NCBI RefSeq assembly: GCF_002313155.2
Contig: NZ_NWFK02000001.1
Span: 806,001 to 870,000 of the forward strand
Reading direction: 5' to 3'
From: Psychrobacter sp. FDAARGOS_221
Lineage (GTDB): Bacteria > Pseudomonadota > Gammaproteobacteria > Pseudomonadales > Moraxellaceae
Length of the DNA stretch: 64,000 nt
The notes under the pieces were generated by a model. It saw only the letters and a list, made by a program, of their open reading frames with translations. It did no database searches and had not been told where the DNA came from. Made by a program: the position numbers and the translations under genes. Below are positions 42,875 to 53,515 of the stretch, one piece after another (position 1 is the first letter of the stretch; every line of letters begins with the position of its first letter).

Positions 42875-44503
42875 CTACTTCACGTCGCTGGGTTTAGAGG
42901 CTGAGTCATTAGACTCACCTTCTGAACCTGCTTTTGCGTCTGAATGATTGTTGGTTTCTGTGCTTGCTTTTGACGATGTTGCAGGCTTACCTTTACTCAT
43001 AGTCGACATGACTTTTTGAATTTCAGATTCAGCCCACTGTGAGGTTTGCTCATCTACTTCAGGTGCGGGTTCTACCACAATTTTGCTTTCGAACTCGTGG
43101 CGGAAATATTTAATCGCACTCATTAAAGGTTCCATGGCCCCTGGTGCGTGTGCACAGAATGTCTTACCAATCCATAAATCTCGAGTTAAGCCTTCAAGCT
43201 TTTCAATGTCGCCAACTTGTCCTTCACCGTCATCAATGGCGGTTAATAGCTTCACGCCCCAAGGCAGTCCATCACGGCAAGGTGTACACCAACCGCATGA
43301 TTCACGTTGGAAGAAAATCTCTAGGTTTTTTAACAAAGGCACCATATCTTGAGACTCATCAACCACCATAATCAGGCCAGTACCCATACGGCTACCGGCT
43401 TTTTGAATACTATCAAAGTCCATGATGGTATCAAGATGTTCAGTGGTTAAGAAGTCTGTTGAAGCACCGCCTGGAAGCCATGCTTTTAAGGTTTTGCCTT
43501 GCTGCATGCCACCGGCGAACTCTTCGATAATTTCACGGGCGCTGTAACCAAAAGGTAGCTCCCAAAGACCAGGATCATTGACCAAGCCTGAGCAGCCAAA
43601 TATCTTAGTGCCTGGCGTGGTGCTGTTGCCTTTTTCATTAGGTAGGTTTTGATACCAATCAACGCCATTAACCAAGATTGCAGGCATATTGCTTAGAGTC
43701 TCAACGTTGTTAACAACCGTTGGTCGACCCCATGCACCCGAAATCTGTGGGAACGGAGGTTTAGTACGTGGGTTAGCGCGGCGGCCTTCAAGACAGTTAA
43801 TCAATGCGGTCTCTTCACCACAAATATAACGTCCGGCACCGGTATGCACATGCAGATGGAAACTAAAGTCTGAGCCTAAAATATTATCGCCCATCAGATT
43901 GTTAGCGATACACTCATCAATAGCCGCCATCAGGCGCTCAGCGGCGATAATATATTCACCACGAATAAAGATGTAACCGTCAGTCGCCCCGATGGCATGA
44001 GCGGTAATTAACATGCCTTCAATAAGCTGAAACGGCAAACGCTCCATTAATAGACGGTCTTTAAATGTACCTGGCTCCATCTCATCGGCGTTACAAATTA
44101 GATAACGCGGACCACCATCTGGAGGAGTCATGAATGACCATTTAAGACCAGCGTTAAAGCCCGCACCGCCACGACCACGAACGTTGGCCGCTTTGATCAT
44201 ATCGCCGACTTCTTTTGGCGCTTTGTCTAATGCATTTTTTAGACCTTCAAAACCACGTAACGATTGATAAGTAGCCAAGTCTAAGATGGCATCATGATGT
44301 GCCAAACGCCAAGTTAGCGGTCTGGTTTCAATGGTTGCGGTTTCTTTATCGCCATAAATAGGCACGCGCTGCTCATTTAATTGACTCGGCGCTTTGCCTT
44401 GTTTGCGGCGGGCAAACTGCTCAGCGATACTAAGGCGTTTTGGCTGTGCTTCAGACGTCATACTCTGGCTCATAGCGGCTGTATTTTGGCTATTTTCACT
44501 CAT
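42875..44503 (-). CDS. nuoF: NADH-quinone oxidoreductase subunit F
   Basis: NADH-binding subunit with FMN and cluster N3. Visible are the FMN/NADH site [54 protein letters not shown], and the cluster cysteines in [13 protein letters not shown] and TFCAHAPGA. At 542 residues it is about 100 longer than E. coli NuoF, owing to a polar N-terminus of about 55 residues and a Ser/Lys/Asn-rich C-terminal tail of about 45. The start overlaps the nuoE stop by four bases. Confidence 0.96.
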   Translation of the reverse strand: MSENSQNTAAMSQSMTSEAQPKRLSIAEQFARRKQGKAPSQLNEQRVPIYGDKETATIETRPLTWRLAHHDAILDLATYQSLRGFEGLKNALDKAPKEVGDMIKAANVRGRGGAGFNAGLKWSFMTPPDGGPRYLICNADEMEPGTFKDRLLMERLPFQLIEGMLITAHAIGATDGYIFIRGEYIIAAERLMAAIDECIANNLMGDNILGSDFSFHLHVHTGAGRYICGEETALINCLEGRRANPRTKPPFPQISGAWGRPTVVNNVETLSNMPAILVNGVDWYQNLPNEKGNSTTPGTKIFGCSGLVNDPGLWELPFGYSAREIIEEFAGGMQQGKTLKAWLPGGASTDFLTTEHLDTIMDFDSIQKAGSRMGTGLIMVVDESQDMVPLLKNLEIFFQRESCGWCTPCRDGLPWGVKLLTAIDDGEGQVGDIEKLEGLTRDLWIGKTFCAHAPGAMEPLMSAIKYFRHEFESKIVVEPAPEVDEQTSQWAESEIQKVMSTMSKGKPATSSKASTETNNHSDAKAGSEGESNDSASKPSDVK

Positions 44504-45012
44504 GGGTAGTACTCCAATAACTCAGCAACCTCTTCAGGGCTAACCGGTCCAAAGGTATCCTCATCGATTAAAACCGAAGGACCTTTGTCACAGTTACCCA
44601 AACAGCAGATAGGTAATAAGGTAAAACGACCATCTGGGGTAGTTTGGCCGTAGTCAATGCCAAGCTGCTCTTTGAATTTAGCAGAAAGTGCTTCATAGCC
44701 GGTTAAATAACAAGCAATAGAGTCACAAACTAAGATGACATGACGACCCACAGGTGAGCGGTAAATGCGGTTAAAGAAAGTGGCCACACCTTCGATATCG
44801 GTTACCGGTACGTCTAATAAATTAGCGATGGCATTGACTTGCGCATCATCTACCCAGCCATTGCGTTTTTGTACCAGTTTTAACGCATCTAATGAGGCTG
44901 CACGAGCATGAGGATAATGCTGGATATACTCTTTAATACCCTCAATTTCTTGAGCAGTTAAGATGGTTGCAACATCAACGGTTGGGGCTTTATCGGTTAC
45001 TATTTTAATCAT
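44500..45012 (-). CDS. nuoE: NADH-quinone oxidoreductase subunit E
   Basis: Thioredoxin-fold subunit carrying the off-path cluster N1a. Cys ligands are visible in [13 protein letters not shown] and [14 protein letters not shown], after the helical segment [20 protein letters not shown]. The 170-residue length is normal. It is separated from nuoCD by the lipoprotein gene, where other genomes have nuoE following nuoCD directly. Confidence 0.96.
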   Translation of the reverse strand: MIKIVTDKAPTVDVATILTAQEIEGIKEYIQHYPHARAASLDALKLVQKRNGWVDDAQVNAIANLLDVPVTDIEGVATFFNRIYRSPVGRHVILVCDSIACYLTGYEALSAKFKEQLGIDYGQTTPDGRFTLLPICCLGNCDKGPSVLIDEDTFGPVSPEEVAELLEYYP

Positions 45013-45060
45013 TGTGCTACTTTCTCTTTAGATACTCGCTTAGTATTAATTCAAGTAGGA

Positions 45061-45801
45061 CTAATTAACTTGAAAGCTTTTAAAAATAAGATCAGAATCA
45101 TCAGGGCTGTTACGCATAATTGTCGATTGCCCCTCATGATGTAAAATATCGCCTTTTCTATTTATGGTATAGCAAGTCTGCACTGTATCTACTCTATTTG
45201 GCGTATAATGAATTTTTGAGTTTGTACACAGCTTAGCATTTTGGTTGTCTGCTGCTTTCAAAACCCACATATCATTACAAGTCGCTGTCAAAAGCTCATC
45301 ACTAAATGATGAAGCTTTATACTCAAGGTAGCCCTCATTTAGCCGACCACTATCACCAATCACTGCTTTATTTGGTAAGTCATAAAACTTAGTATTTACT
45401 GTGTCAGTATGATACGTACTACTTGTAGACCCCAAGTACCTAAAGCTATCTACATCAATAAATATAAGCCCTTCTCGCTCCTTAAAAACCTCTCCATCAA
45501 CGATAGTTGTTGAAGAATAGGGCTTTGACAAGGCAAGTTTGCCTTGAAAGGTACGATTTGGCGATACCGTTAAATCCAGAGCGGGCGATGTTATATCTGT
45601 CTCTACACTTTCACGGCCTAATGCTTCTGGATTTTGTAAAATACTTTTAGCACTATAGGCATTCACAAGGATATTCCTATAAGCTGCTTGAACATCGTAA
45701 CTGGCGCTGCGAGTGGCGTTGTCTATGTTGTCTTTATTAGCTGTAACACAAGCATTAAGACTGAATGATAAAAGGGTAAGTATCATTACTTTATACTTCA
45801 T
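45061..45801 (-). CDS. Putative lipoprotein of unknown function within the nuo operon
   Basis: A 246-residue secreted protein. The N-terminus MKYKVMILTLLSFSLNAC is a lipoprotein signal with the lipobox LNAC, so Cys18 would be lipidated. The mature part is polar with many strands, Asn, Ser, Thr and Asp, and has a few further Cys (in LTATCNDMW, AKLCTNS and QTCYTI). AAGGA lies about nine bases before the ATG. It sits between nuoCD (114 bases upstream) and nuoE (48 bases downstream) on the same strand, a place where no lipoprotein belongs in known nuo operons. Composition is more AT-rich to the eye than the nuo genes. I do not recognise the family; it may be a late insertion or a new periplasmic factor. 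Confidence 0.85.
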   Translation of the reverse strand: MKYKVMILTLLSFSLNACVTANKDNIDNATRSASYDVQAAYRNILVNAYSAKSILQNPEALGRESVETDITSPALDLTVSPNRTFQGKLALSKPYSSTTIVDGEVFKEREGLIFIDVDSFRYLGSTSSTYHTDTVNTKFYDLPNKAVIGDSGRLNEGYLEYKASSFSDELLTATCNDMWVLKAADNQNAKLCTNSKIHYTPNRVDTVQTCYTINRKGDILHHEGQSTIMRNSPDDSDLIFKSFQVN

Positions 45802-45915
45802 GAATTTTTTCCTTAAAACCCGTTTATCTTAAAACTTATTTACTCTAAAAACTATCTTAGAGCTTGAGAACACTACAATTAAGCAAGTTATAACTGACTC
45901 AATAACAATTTATGC

Positions 45916-47709
45916 TTATCTATCCGTATCTGCCATCACAATATCAATGGATGCCAAATATATAATTAAGTCAGACACCAAGCTGCCGTTAATCACAGAC
46001 GGCATTTGCTGTAAATGGGCAAATGTCGGCGTACGAATACGCGTACGATAACTCATAGTCGCTTTATCTGAAGTAATGTAATAGCTGTTGATACCCTTAG
46101 TGGCTTCAACCATCATAGAGGCTTCACCGGCTGGCATCACAGGACCCCAAGACACAGAAATAAAGTGGTTAATCAGGGTTTCAATATCGTTTAAAGTGCG
46201 ATCTTTTGGTGGTGGTACCGCCAATGGATGATCGGCTTTGTATGGGCCTGAAGGCATATTATCCATACACTGCTTGATAATGCGCAGTGATTGACGAATC
46301 TCTTCGATCTTAACCATACAGCGATCGTAGGCATCACCGTTATATCCTACTGGGATTTCGAAGTCATAATTCTCATAACCCATATAAGGACGTGCTTTAC
46401 GCAAGTCAAACTCAACACCTGTTGCTCGCAGACCGGCACCGGTAACACCCCAAGCTAGCGCTTGCTTAGCATCGTACTGGGCCACATTCTGAGTACGGCC
46501 TTTAAGTACTGAGTTTTCCATCGCCGCTTTGACATATTCATCTAAACGCTTTGGCATCCAGTCTAGGAATTCACGCACCAAACGCTGCCAACCACGTGGC
46601 AAGTCTGCTGCAGTACCGCCAATACGGAACCATGCTGGGTGCATACGATAGCCGGTGACCGCTTCAATCACGTCATATGCTTTTTGACGGTCAGTAAACA
46701 TATAGAATACTGGTGTCATACCACCCGCATCTTGAATGAAGGTACCAAAGTACAATAAGTTATTGGTGATACGGAAGAACTCACTCATCATCACTCGAAT
46801 GGTTTGAGCACGCTCCGGAACGGTAATACCAGCCAGTTGCTCAACCGCCATCACATACGGCAGCTCATTCATTACCCCGCCTAGGTAATCAATACGATCG
46901 GTATAAGGGATATATGAATGCCAAGTTTGACGTTCAGCCATCTTCTCAGCACCACGGTGGTGGTAGCCAATATCTGGGATACAGTCGATGATTTCTTCAC
47001 CATCTAGCTGTAGTATCAGTCGGAAGGCACCGTGAGCAGATGGGTGGTTCGGACCTAAGTTCAAGAACATAAAGTCCTCATCACGGCCACTACGTTTCAT
47101 GCCCCACTCTTCAGGCACAAAGCGTAGGTTTTCTTGTTCAAACTGCTGCTTGGCTGAGTTTAGAAAGTAAGGGGTAAATTCTGTGGCACGCGCATGATAC
47201 TCTTTACGCAGAGGGTGACCTTCCCAATATTTAGGCAGCAGAATACGCGTTAAATGTGGATGTCCGGTAAAGACGATACCAAACATATCCCACACTTCAC
47301 GCTCATACCAGTTGGCATTTGGCCAAATCTTGGTTGCTGTCGGTACATTTAAGTCGTCTTCAGATAACGCAACTTTAACGCGAATATCGCTATTACGCTC
47401 AAGTGACATCAGATGATAGAACACCGTGAAATCGCTTTCAGGCAACCCATCTCTGTGCTGACGCAAACGCTCATCGATGGCAGATAGATCCAGCAGCATC
47501 ACATAAGGCTTAGGTAAAGTACGTAAGAACATTAACACGTCAAGCAAATGCTCACGAGCTACCCAAATGGTAGGAATACCATCAAAAGTAAACTGTTCGC
47601 TAAATTTACCTGAAAATTTGTGTCCAAGCTCACGCAGCACCGCAGGCTGTGTCTTATTTGCATCGGCACTACGATGGGTTGCTTTGCTGTTATCCGTTAC
47701 CATGGTCAC
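45916..47709 (-). CDS. nuoCD: NADH-quinone oxidoreductase subunits C and D, fused
   Basis: The N-terminal third is NuoC ([62 protein letters not shown]), the rest is NuoD, which builds the quinone site ([59 protein letters not shown]). The fusion is typical of gammaproteobacteria, and 597 residues is normal. The track start is GTG at 47709 with GAGGT five bases upstream; an ATG two codons later has poorer spacing. 120 bases separate it from nuoB. The product completes the peripheral arm with NuoB and NuoI. Confidence 0.96.
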   Translation of the reverse strand: MTMVTDNSKATHRSADANKTQPAVLRELGHKFSGKFSEQFTFDGIPTIWVAREHLLDVLMFLRTLPKPYVMLLDLSAIDERLRQHRDGLPESDFTVFYHLMSLERNSDIRVKVALSEDDLNVPTATKIWPNANWYEREVWDMFGIVFTGHPHLTRILLPKYWEGHPLRKEYHARATEFTPYFLNSAKQQFEQENLRFVPEEWGMKRSGRDEDFMFLNLGPNHPSAHGAFRLILQLDGEEIIDCIPDIGYHHRGAEKMAERQTWHSYIPYTDRIDYLGGVMNELPYVMAVEQLAGITVPERAQTIRVMMSEFFRITNNLLYFGTFIQDAGGMTPVFYMFTDRQKAYDVIEAVTGYRMHPAWFRIGGTAADLPRGWQRLVREFLDWMPKRLDEYVKAAMENSVLKGRTQNVAQYDAKQALAWGVTGAGLRATGVEFDLRKARPYMGYENYDFEIPVGYNGDAYDRCMVKIEEIRQSLRIIKQCMDNMPSGPYKADHPLAVPPPKDRTLNDIETLINHFISVSWGPVMPAGEASMMVEATKGINSYYITSDKATMSYRTRIRTPTFAHLQQMPSVINGSLVSDLIIYLASIDIVMADTDR

Positions 47710-47829
47710 CGGTTACCTCAGAGTCATTGCGAATATTACGCATACACAAGAATATAGGTTGTTATATTAGTACGTTTATAGCTGGTTATTTTATCGCTGT
47801 ATTAATGCTTGATAGCTGCTCAATAATAA

Positions 47830-48498
47830 CTAAATACTGTCTGGACTGCGAAGATTTTTCACCGCAATACGATCCGCTTGCTTACGGTCTCTTTCAGCAA
47901 GCATCTGTGGCTTATAAATGCCTTTGTCATTGACATACGCACCAAGTGGACGACGCTCTTGCGTAATCGAATCTTGCAACAGCATAAGCCCTTGGATTAA
48001 AGCCTCAGGACGTGGCGGGCAGCCAGGTACATAGACATCGACAGGGATAATTTTATCCACGCCTTGTACTACTGAGTAAATATCATACATTCCGCCTGAG
48101 TTAGCACATGAGCCCATTGAAATGACCCATTTTGGCTCAAGCATTTGTTCATATAGACGCTGAATAACTGGCGCCATTTTTACAAAGCAGGTACCAGCCA
48201 CAATCATCACGTCTGCCTGACGCGGTGACGCACGAATAACCTCTGCACCAAAGCGCGATAAGTCATGAACTGCGGTTAAGGTAGTGGCATATTCCACATA
48301 GCAGCATGACGTACCAAAGTTAAATGGCCACAATGAGTTCTTACGTCCCCAGTTTGCAGCAGCATGAACCATGTCCTCAAGCCTGCCCATAAACACATTA
48401 CGATTAACCTCATCCTCGATAGGGTTATTAACGGTTTGCTTCGATTGCGCAGGATAAGTATCGGCGTCAGGATTCGCACGGGTTAGCGTATATTTCAT
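47830..48498 (-). CDS. nuoB: NADH-quinone oxidoreductase subunit B
   Basis: Carries the terminal cluster N2. The ligands are visible in [10 protein letters not shown] (two adjacent Cys), [11 protein letters not shown], and the [14 protein letters not shown] segment. The 222-residue length is close to E. coli (220). It follows nuoA with a ten-base gap. The first 20 residues are polar and variable. Confidence 0.97.
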   Translation of the reverse strand: MKYTLTRANPDADTYPAQSKQTVNNPIEDEVNRNVFMGRLEDMVHAAANWGRKNSLWPFNFGTSCCYVEYATTLTAVHDLSRFGAEVIRASPRQADVMIVAGTCFVKMAPVIQRLYEQMLEPKWVISMGSCANSGGMYDIYSVVQGVDKIIPVDVYVPGCPPRPEALIQGLMLLQDSITQERRPLGAYVNDKGIYKPQMLAERDRKQADRIAVKNLRSPDSI

Positions 48499-48508
48499 GA
48501 TTTAACCC

Positions 48509-49147
48509 TTAACTAGACGTTTTATTTGATGATGAAGAGTTTGATGAACGGTTAGAGAAGTCCACACTGGTGACATTACCGGTAATATTAATACGGTCAA
48601 TATTGGCAAGATGGCGTTTATTGGCCTCAATATCGTTTGATACATTGACCTGCCCTGAAGACTGAGCCGGTACTTTACCTGTTGGGTCGGTATGCAATTC
48701 ATCGATACCGTCAAACTTGGTAATATTCGCTAAATTGAAGCCAGCCGGTGCTTGGGTTAAACGCTCTTTTTTACGGCGTTTGTCCGCTGGTGCCCAGTTC
48801 ATTGCACCCAGTTTCAATTCATATACTAGGCCAACAAATAGGATACCGATAAACACAGCCGCCGCACCAAAACCAAGCCAGCCCACTTCCCTTACAGACA
48901 CCGAATAGGCATATAAATAAAGGGCTTCTAAGTCAAAGATAACAAAGAAAATAGCGACTAAGTAGAATTTTGCAGACAAACGAATTCGGGCATTGCCTGC
49001 TCCGACAACGCCCGATTCAAATACTTCTTCTTTTTCTGCGCCTTGTGAACGACCCCCTAATAGACGGGGTACAACTAGCATGAAAATCACCAAACCAAGG
49101 GCAGCCAAAATAAAGGCTAGCGCTGACCAATTAAAGGCGGAATTCAT
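48509..49147 (-). CDS. nuoA: NADH-quinone oxidoreductase subunit A with C-terminal tail
   Basis: Small membrane subunit, three helices, with the conserved FESGVVGAGNARIRLSAKFYLVAIFFVIFDLEALYLYAYS. The usual length is about 120-180; here 212. After the last helix a tail of about 90 residues follows; its first part (ITKFDGIDELHTDPTGKVPAQSSG) resembles what I recall of Acinetobacter NuoA, and the end is a Ser/Asn-rich run. It is the first gene of the 14-gene operon. A promoter should lie in the 300 bases upstream. Confidence 0.93.
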   Translation of the reverse strand: MNSAFNWSALAFILAALGLVIFMLVVPRLLGGRSQGAEKEEVFESGVVGAGNARIRLSAKFYLVAIFFVIFDLEALYLYAYSVSVREVGWLGFGAAAVFIGILFVGLVYELKLGAMNWAPADKRRKKERLTQAPAGFNLANITKFDGIDELHTDPTGKVPAQSSGQVNVSNDIEANKRHLANIDRINITGNVTSVDFSNRSSNSSSSNKTSS

Positions 49148-49446
49148 CTATAAGTCTCCTCACTGGCTAGTATCGACTAGACACGCACAGTCATTATTGT
49201 AATTTATAATATAACAACTATACCAATCTAACAGGATGAATAATGTTAGTAACGAGTAAAGTAGGATAGCTTGGCTGGAAAATTCGAGGTGATACTATAC
49301 TTTTTTTAAATCTTAAATTCCAGTTTAATACTGAATGAGAAGGTCATTCTTCTCATTCTAATATGCGCGCTTGCATCTTGACATTGTTAAACTTTTAAGG
49401 CATTGCCATCTGTCGCAAGCGTCATAGATAACGTCATTGATAAATA
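49148..49446. other. nuo upstream region after dcd
   Basis: About 300 bases between dcd and nuoA on the minus strand. A perfect 10-base inverted repeat lies at 49333-49358, and TATAGT on the minus strand near 49295-49300 may be a -10 for nuoA, with a weak -35. Confidence 0.45.
49333..49358. repeat. Perfect 10-bp inverted repeat between dcd and nuoA
   Basis: GAATGAGAAG (49333-49342) and CTTCTCATTC (49349-49358) with a 6-base loop. No T-run follows on either strand. It could be the 3' end of dcd mRNA, or a leader or operator element upstream of nuoA. Confidence 0.5.
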
Positions 49447-50022
49447 CTAAGTACGAGGTAAAGTTACCCCTCGTTGACCTTGATATTTACCGCCTCTGTC
49501 TTTATAACTGGTTTCGCAGATATCGTCAGCATCACTTTGGAAGAACAGCATCTGTGCCACACCTTCCCCAGCATAAATACGCGCAGGTAGTGTAGTGGTA
49601 TTACTAAATTCTAAAGTCACATGACCTTCCCACTCAGGCTCAAGTGGCGTAACGTTGACGATTATACCACAACGCGCATAGGTTGATTTACCTAAGCAAA
49701 TAGTCAACACATCACGTGGAATTCTAAAGTACTCCACTGTACGCGCCAATGCAAATGAGTTAGGCGGAATAATACATTCGTCGCCAACAATATCAATAAA
49801 GCTATTTTCGTCAAAGTTTTTTGGATCAACGATGGCCGAATGCACATTGGTGAATACCTTGAACTCACGGGCACAGCGTACGTCATAGCCATAGCTTGAT
49901 GTACCATAACTGACAAGCTTTTCACCTGCATCGTTAAACCGAACTTGACCGGCTTCAAATGGCTCAATCATGCCGTGCTCTTCAGCCATTCTACGAATCC
50001 AGCGGTCAGATTTTATTGACAT
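49447..50022 (-). CDS. dcd: dCTP deaminase
   Basis: Deaminates dCTP to dUTP, the first step of dTMP supply in Gram-negatives. The 191-residue length is normal. Visible are [19 protein letters not shown] at the N-terminus, [62 protein letters not shown] (active-site Glu in the VTLEFSNTT region) and AQMLFFQSD. It is a stand-alone minus-strand gene upstream of the nuo operon. Confidence 0.97.
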   Translation of the reverse strand: MSIKSDRWIRRMAEEHGMIEPFEAGQVRFNDAGEKLVSYGTSSYGYDVRCAREFKVFTNVHSAIVDPKNFDENSFIDIVGDECIIPPNSFALARTVEYFRIPRDVLTICLGKSTYARCGIIVNVTPLEPEWEGHVTLEFSNTTTLPARIYAGEGVAQMLFFQSDADDICETSYKDRGGKYQGQRGVTLPRT

Positions 50023-50221
50023 TTTATACCCTTATTTTATCAATTCATACCCAAGCGACATCTTTTATTATACAGATGTAACACTTTAGGTTTTTATTTT
50101 AAATAGCACCCATACTCGGTTCATACCAAGCAGGCTTATCAAGGCAGCTATTTTACGTTGATTTAGCGCATTGTTCCAGTATAGATAATGATAGATTTCT
50201 AAGGATTGGCTACAAGCTGTA

Positions 50222-51460
50222 TTACCACTTAGCAAAATGATCTTCTGCTAGCCCCATCACACGGTCTAACTGGACTGCCTCTTCTCCTGTCTGTGTCTGA
50301 ATATATACCTTTCCAGAATACAGACCAATCCACTGCTCAAACACACTGGCGACAACCCCATAATTATCAGTCTTTTTATACACTTTCAAGGGGGTAAATC
50401 TAAAATCAACACGCACCTTGCTCCATCCTAAATCTTGATTACTGATGTGCCAGTCTGTTAGATGCTGTAAATCTCTATCTGAACTATTATGACTATTGTT
50501 GTGATTGTAAGCAGCCTGCTGTTGCGCCTCATTTTGCTTTACTGCCTGACGTCTCACAACCTTTTTGGTGACACTTTTAATCATACTGCGATAATTTTTG
50601 TCAATGGGCGGACGCTTAAATAAAACTGGAGGTAGGTAATAAATCTGACCATCAATCCAGCACGCATTTTCATTCACCCCTGTCTCATTAACTCCCATCG
50701 ACAAGTTAAGCATAAACTGACGGCCATCTGATAGCTGACTGTTAATACAGCTCCAAAACCAGTTGGTTTCATGACGCATAAAACCAAGCGTCCAGTCCAA
50801 ATTCGCTCGTGCTTGAGAATCAAACTTAATTCGTGACCTATTGACTGGCAGCGGCTTATCAGCAGATATCGAAGCGCTTGAAGCAACTGATTCAAAATGC
50901 TTTGAATCCGCTTTAAAGGTCAACTCGCCCTCAGTAATCTGCAGTGGCTCTTTTTGAGTAAAACTCCAACCCCTGCGACCAGATGGCGAACACACTGCTA
51001 AAGGCTGACGACTGCGCTGACAACTGGCGTTCACAGCAAACAACTGACTGTCTAATATCAGCTGAATTGATTGTTGAGAAAATTGCATCTGCAATGACAA
51101 GTCAGCATGCTCAAAGCGCATCTCACCTTGCTGGTGATCACCGGAAAAATGACTGTGTCGCAACAAAGGCTGTAGCGCCTCAACCACTTCAAACTGCCCG
51201 GACTCTTCATTATAAATATAAGCAAAGGCAGTGGTCGCAAGCTTGATAGTCGCTAGCGCCAAGCAAATTCGATACGGCGGCTGTAGCAGCTGAATAAAAG
51301 CAAACTGATTGGCTTTTAACTGCTTACGCCATTTGGCCACTGGCTTTTGTGACAGTAAGTGGCTGCGATAATCTAGATAATTAAGCCGTTTAACTTGAGA
51401 AAACACCCCAAATTGAGGCTGTCCTGCCTCTATCAGCTGTTCGATTTGCTTTGCTTGCAT
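50222..51460 (-). CDS. DUF2804 family protein
   Basis: A protein of about 412 residues from ATG 51460, which is preceded by AAGGAGG four bases upstream; an ATG six codons earlier is less likely. The C-terminal half has the DUF2804 pattern: LDWTLGFMRHETNWFWSCINSQLSDGRQFMLNLSMGVNETGVNENACWIDGQIYYLPPVLF. DUF2804 has no known activity to my knowledge. Near residue 310 lies a His/Asn/Ser-rich loop (HNNSHNSSDRD). No signal peptide or transmembrane helix is evident. It lies between dcd and mrp on the minus strand. Confidence 0.78.
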   Translation of the reverse strand: MQAKQIEQLIEAGQPQFGVFSQVKRLNYLDYRSHLLSQKPVAKWRKQLKANQFAFIQLLQPPYRICLALATIKLATTAFAYIYNEESGQFEVVEALQPLLRHSHFSGDHQQGEMRFEHADLSLQMQFSQQSIQLILDSQLFAVNASCQRSRQPLAVCSPSGRRGWSFTQKEPLQITEGELTFKADSKHFESVASSASISADKPLPVNRSRIKFDSQARANLDWTLGFMRHETNWFWSCINSQLSDGRQFMLNLSMGVNETGVNENACWIDGQIYYLPPVLFKRPPIDKNYRSMIKSVTKKVVRRQAVKQNEAQQQAAYNHNNSHNSSDRDLQHLTDWHISNQDLGWSKVRVDFRFTPLKVYKKTDNYGVVASVFEQWIGLYSGKVYIQTQTGEEAVQLDRVMGLAEDHFAKW

Positions 51461-51631
51461 CCTGCCTCCTTGCGTCATCTGGCTATTTATTCAAAACTTA
51501 CTCATTAAGCTAAAACTAATCCGTTTTTTAACCTAGCCATTATCTATAACTATGTTATATATAGTCATATTAAATATTTAGTAATCGATAGTATAGATTA
51601 AAGGGCTATGCTTACCCTCCAATCTATTATC

Positions 51632-52885
51632 TTAAAATATACGCCCATCATCACGCTGCTTCGCGAATTTGGCAATATTGGTCTCAATCTTTTTGGCAAT
51701 ATCGACATAAAACTCAGCATAATCATCACCCTTGCCTTCATTGGCAATCACGCTAGGCTCACCTTTATCGGCTTGTGAGCGAATGGCAGCAGCCAACGGC
51801 AATTGGCCAAGCAATGGCACTTGATATTCTTTAGCGATAAACTCACCGCCGCCTGCACCAAAAATAGCCTCAGTATGACCACAGTTTGAACAGGTATGCA
51901 GCGCCATATTTTCAACCACACCAATCACTGGAATGCTGGTTTTATTAAACATCTCGATGCCTTTTTGCGCATCCATTAATGCAATGTGCTGAGGCGTGGT
52001 AACAATAACCGCACCAGTTACCGCAATACGCTGAGCCAATGTCAGCTGGATATCACCAGTACCCGGCGGCATATCAATTACCAAATAATCCAGCATCGGC
52101 CAGTTGGTCTGATTAAACAGCTGCATCAATGCGCCGGTTGCTTTAGGCCCACGCCAAGCTACTGGCGTATTATCACCATCTAACAGACTACCGATAGACA
52201 ACATCGCTAAGCCATGCGCTTCAATCGGCACAAACTGCTCATTCTCAAGCTGCGGCTTCACGCCCTCAACACCCAACATGCTCGGCATTGACGGTCCATA
52301 GATATCAGCATCCAAAATACCGACTCGATTACCCAACTTTTGTAGCGCTAAGGCTATATTAACTGTGGTAGTCGACTTACCAACACCGCCTTTGCCCGAA
52401 GCTACAACAATCACATGTTTAATGCGTGGATGTGGCTGAAGGCTAGATTGCATCGGTGCTCGTTTAGTAATGGCAGGTTCTTCAGAGGCTGACTCTGCTT
52501 TTGGTGCTGCGGCATTGGTTGTTTTTGGTAGCTTATTACCTGCACCTTTGGTGTTAGAAACTGGCTCAATACCAGCCGTGGTTTTCATATTGGCAGGTCT
52601 TGAAGCTGACTTTGGCGGTAGCGTCACATTTAGATTGACCTCTTTGACACCATAAGGCTGTAGTGCGATGCCTAACTGTCTGTGAATTTCTTCTGGATCA
52701 ACATCACCATTTAAGCGCAAATCTAACGTCACTGATTCACCCTGCGACTTGATTCCAGTTAACTGATTACCGGGATCTTGTTGATTGGCTTGCTGTAATA
52801 CCTGATCTACAGCCGTTTGCAAAGGCGCATTATCACTGCTAAATGCTGTATGTTTTTGCTTGGTTTTTTTTATAAAATTAAACAT
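51632..52885 (-). CDS. apbC: Mrp/ApbC family Fe-S cluster carrier ATPase
   Basis: P-loop scaffold or carrier protein for iron-sulphur clusters, which complex I and other clustered enzymes need. A 90-residue N-terminal domain resembles the DUF59 (FeS assembly) domain; a 60-residue Ala/Pro/Lys-rich linker follows, then the deviant Walker A GKGGVGKST (164-172), the switch DADIYGPSMP, IDMPPGTGD (Walker B region) and the cluster-binding CSNC at 332-335. In many gammaproteobacteria this gene neighbours metG; here metG is 10 kb away on the other strand. Its promoter lies in the AT-rich gap upstream. Confidence 0.93.
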   Translation of the reverse strand: MFNFIKKTKQKHTAFSSDNAPLQTAVDQVLQQANQQDPGNQLTGIKSQGESVTLDLRLNGDVDPEEIHRQLGIALQPYGVKEVNLNVTLPPKSASRPANMKTTAGIEPVSNTKGAGNKLPKTTNAAAPKAESASEEPAITKRAPMQSSLQPHPRIKHVIVVASGKGGVGKSTTTVNIALALQKLGNRVGILDADIYGPSMPSMLGVEGVKPQLENEQFVPIEAHGLAMLSIGSLLDGDNTPVAWRGPKATGALMQLFNQTNWPMLDYLVIDMPPGTGDIQLTLAQRIAVTGAVIVTTPQHIALMDAQKGIEMFNKTSIPVIGVVENMALHTCSNCGHTEAIFGAGGGEFIAKEYQVPLLGQLPLAAAIRSQADKGEPSVIANEGKGDDYAEFYVDIAKKIETNIAKFAKQRDDGRIF

Positions 52886-53515
52886 AACTGTCTTTTAACC
52901 TTTAATGGACTTTTTTATAGTCGATCCAAATGTATATTATTAACTTCCTATATAAAATATATTTTTAAATAGGAAATCAAGTAGTGAGTAAAGATTCATT
53001 TTAACTGTTACTTTTGATTGATTTTCATTCTATAGAGTCTGCTAATTACTGTAAAGAGCACATCATATAGATATTTTTTGAGCAACTAAATACACAAAAA
53101 AAATTAGGATTTCTATTGCTATAGTTAAAGTGATATTTAAGGAAAACACAGTAGCCGGAGTAAATAATTGTTATTAACTGTGATATTATGTTACGCCTGC
53201 TTCTACCTAGTAAAGCAATAGTTTTCCAATTAGGATAAATCTTTAATAAAAAGGCTTGTGCATTAAACTTATTTTTAGAGTCGTTCTACTATCCTTATGA
53301 TCAAAGCAGTAAGCTTATTTCAAAACCACCTACTCTTAACTTTCTCTTAAGATTGGTTGTTATATAAGCACTAATACGCCAACAAAGACTTTTTCAAAAA
53401 TGAATGTTTATTAGACACTAAGCCCATTGTTATTAACAGATAAATACTTCATCGCACTTTTAAATTAAAACTAATCCGGCGATTTACGCCCTTATTTTAA
53501 GGCTTAGCGTTTATT
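52886..53515. other. Divergent AT-rich intergenic region
   Basis: 630 bases between apbC (minus) and the MBOAT gene (plus). Very AT-rich with A- and T-runs. No clear promoter boxes, terminators or open frames; I see nothing I can name. Confidence 0.4.
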
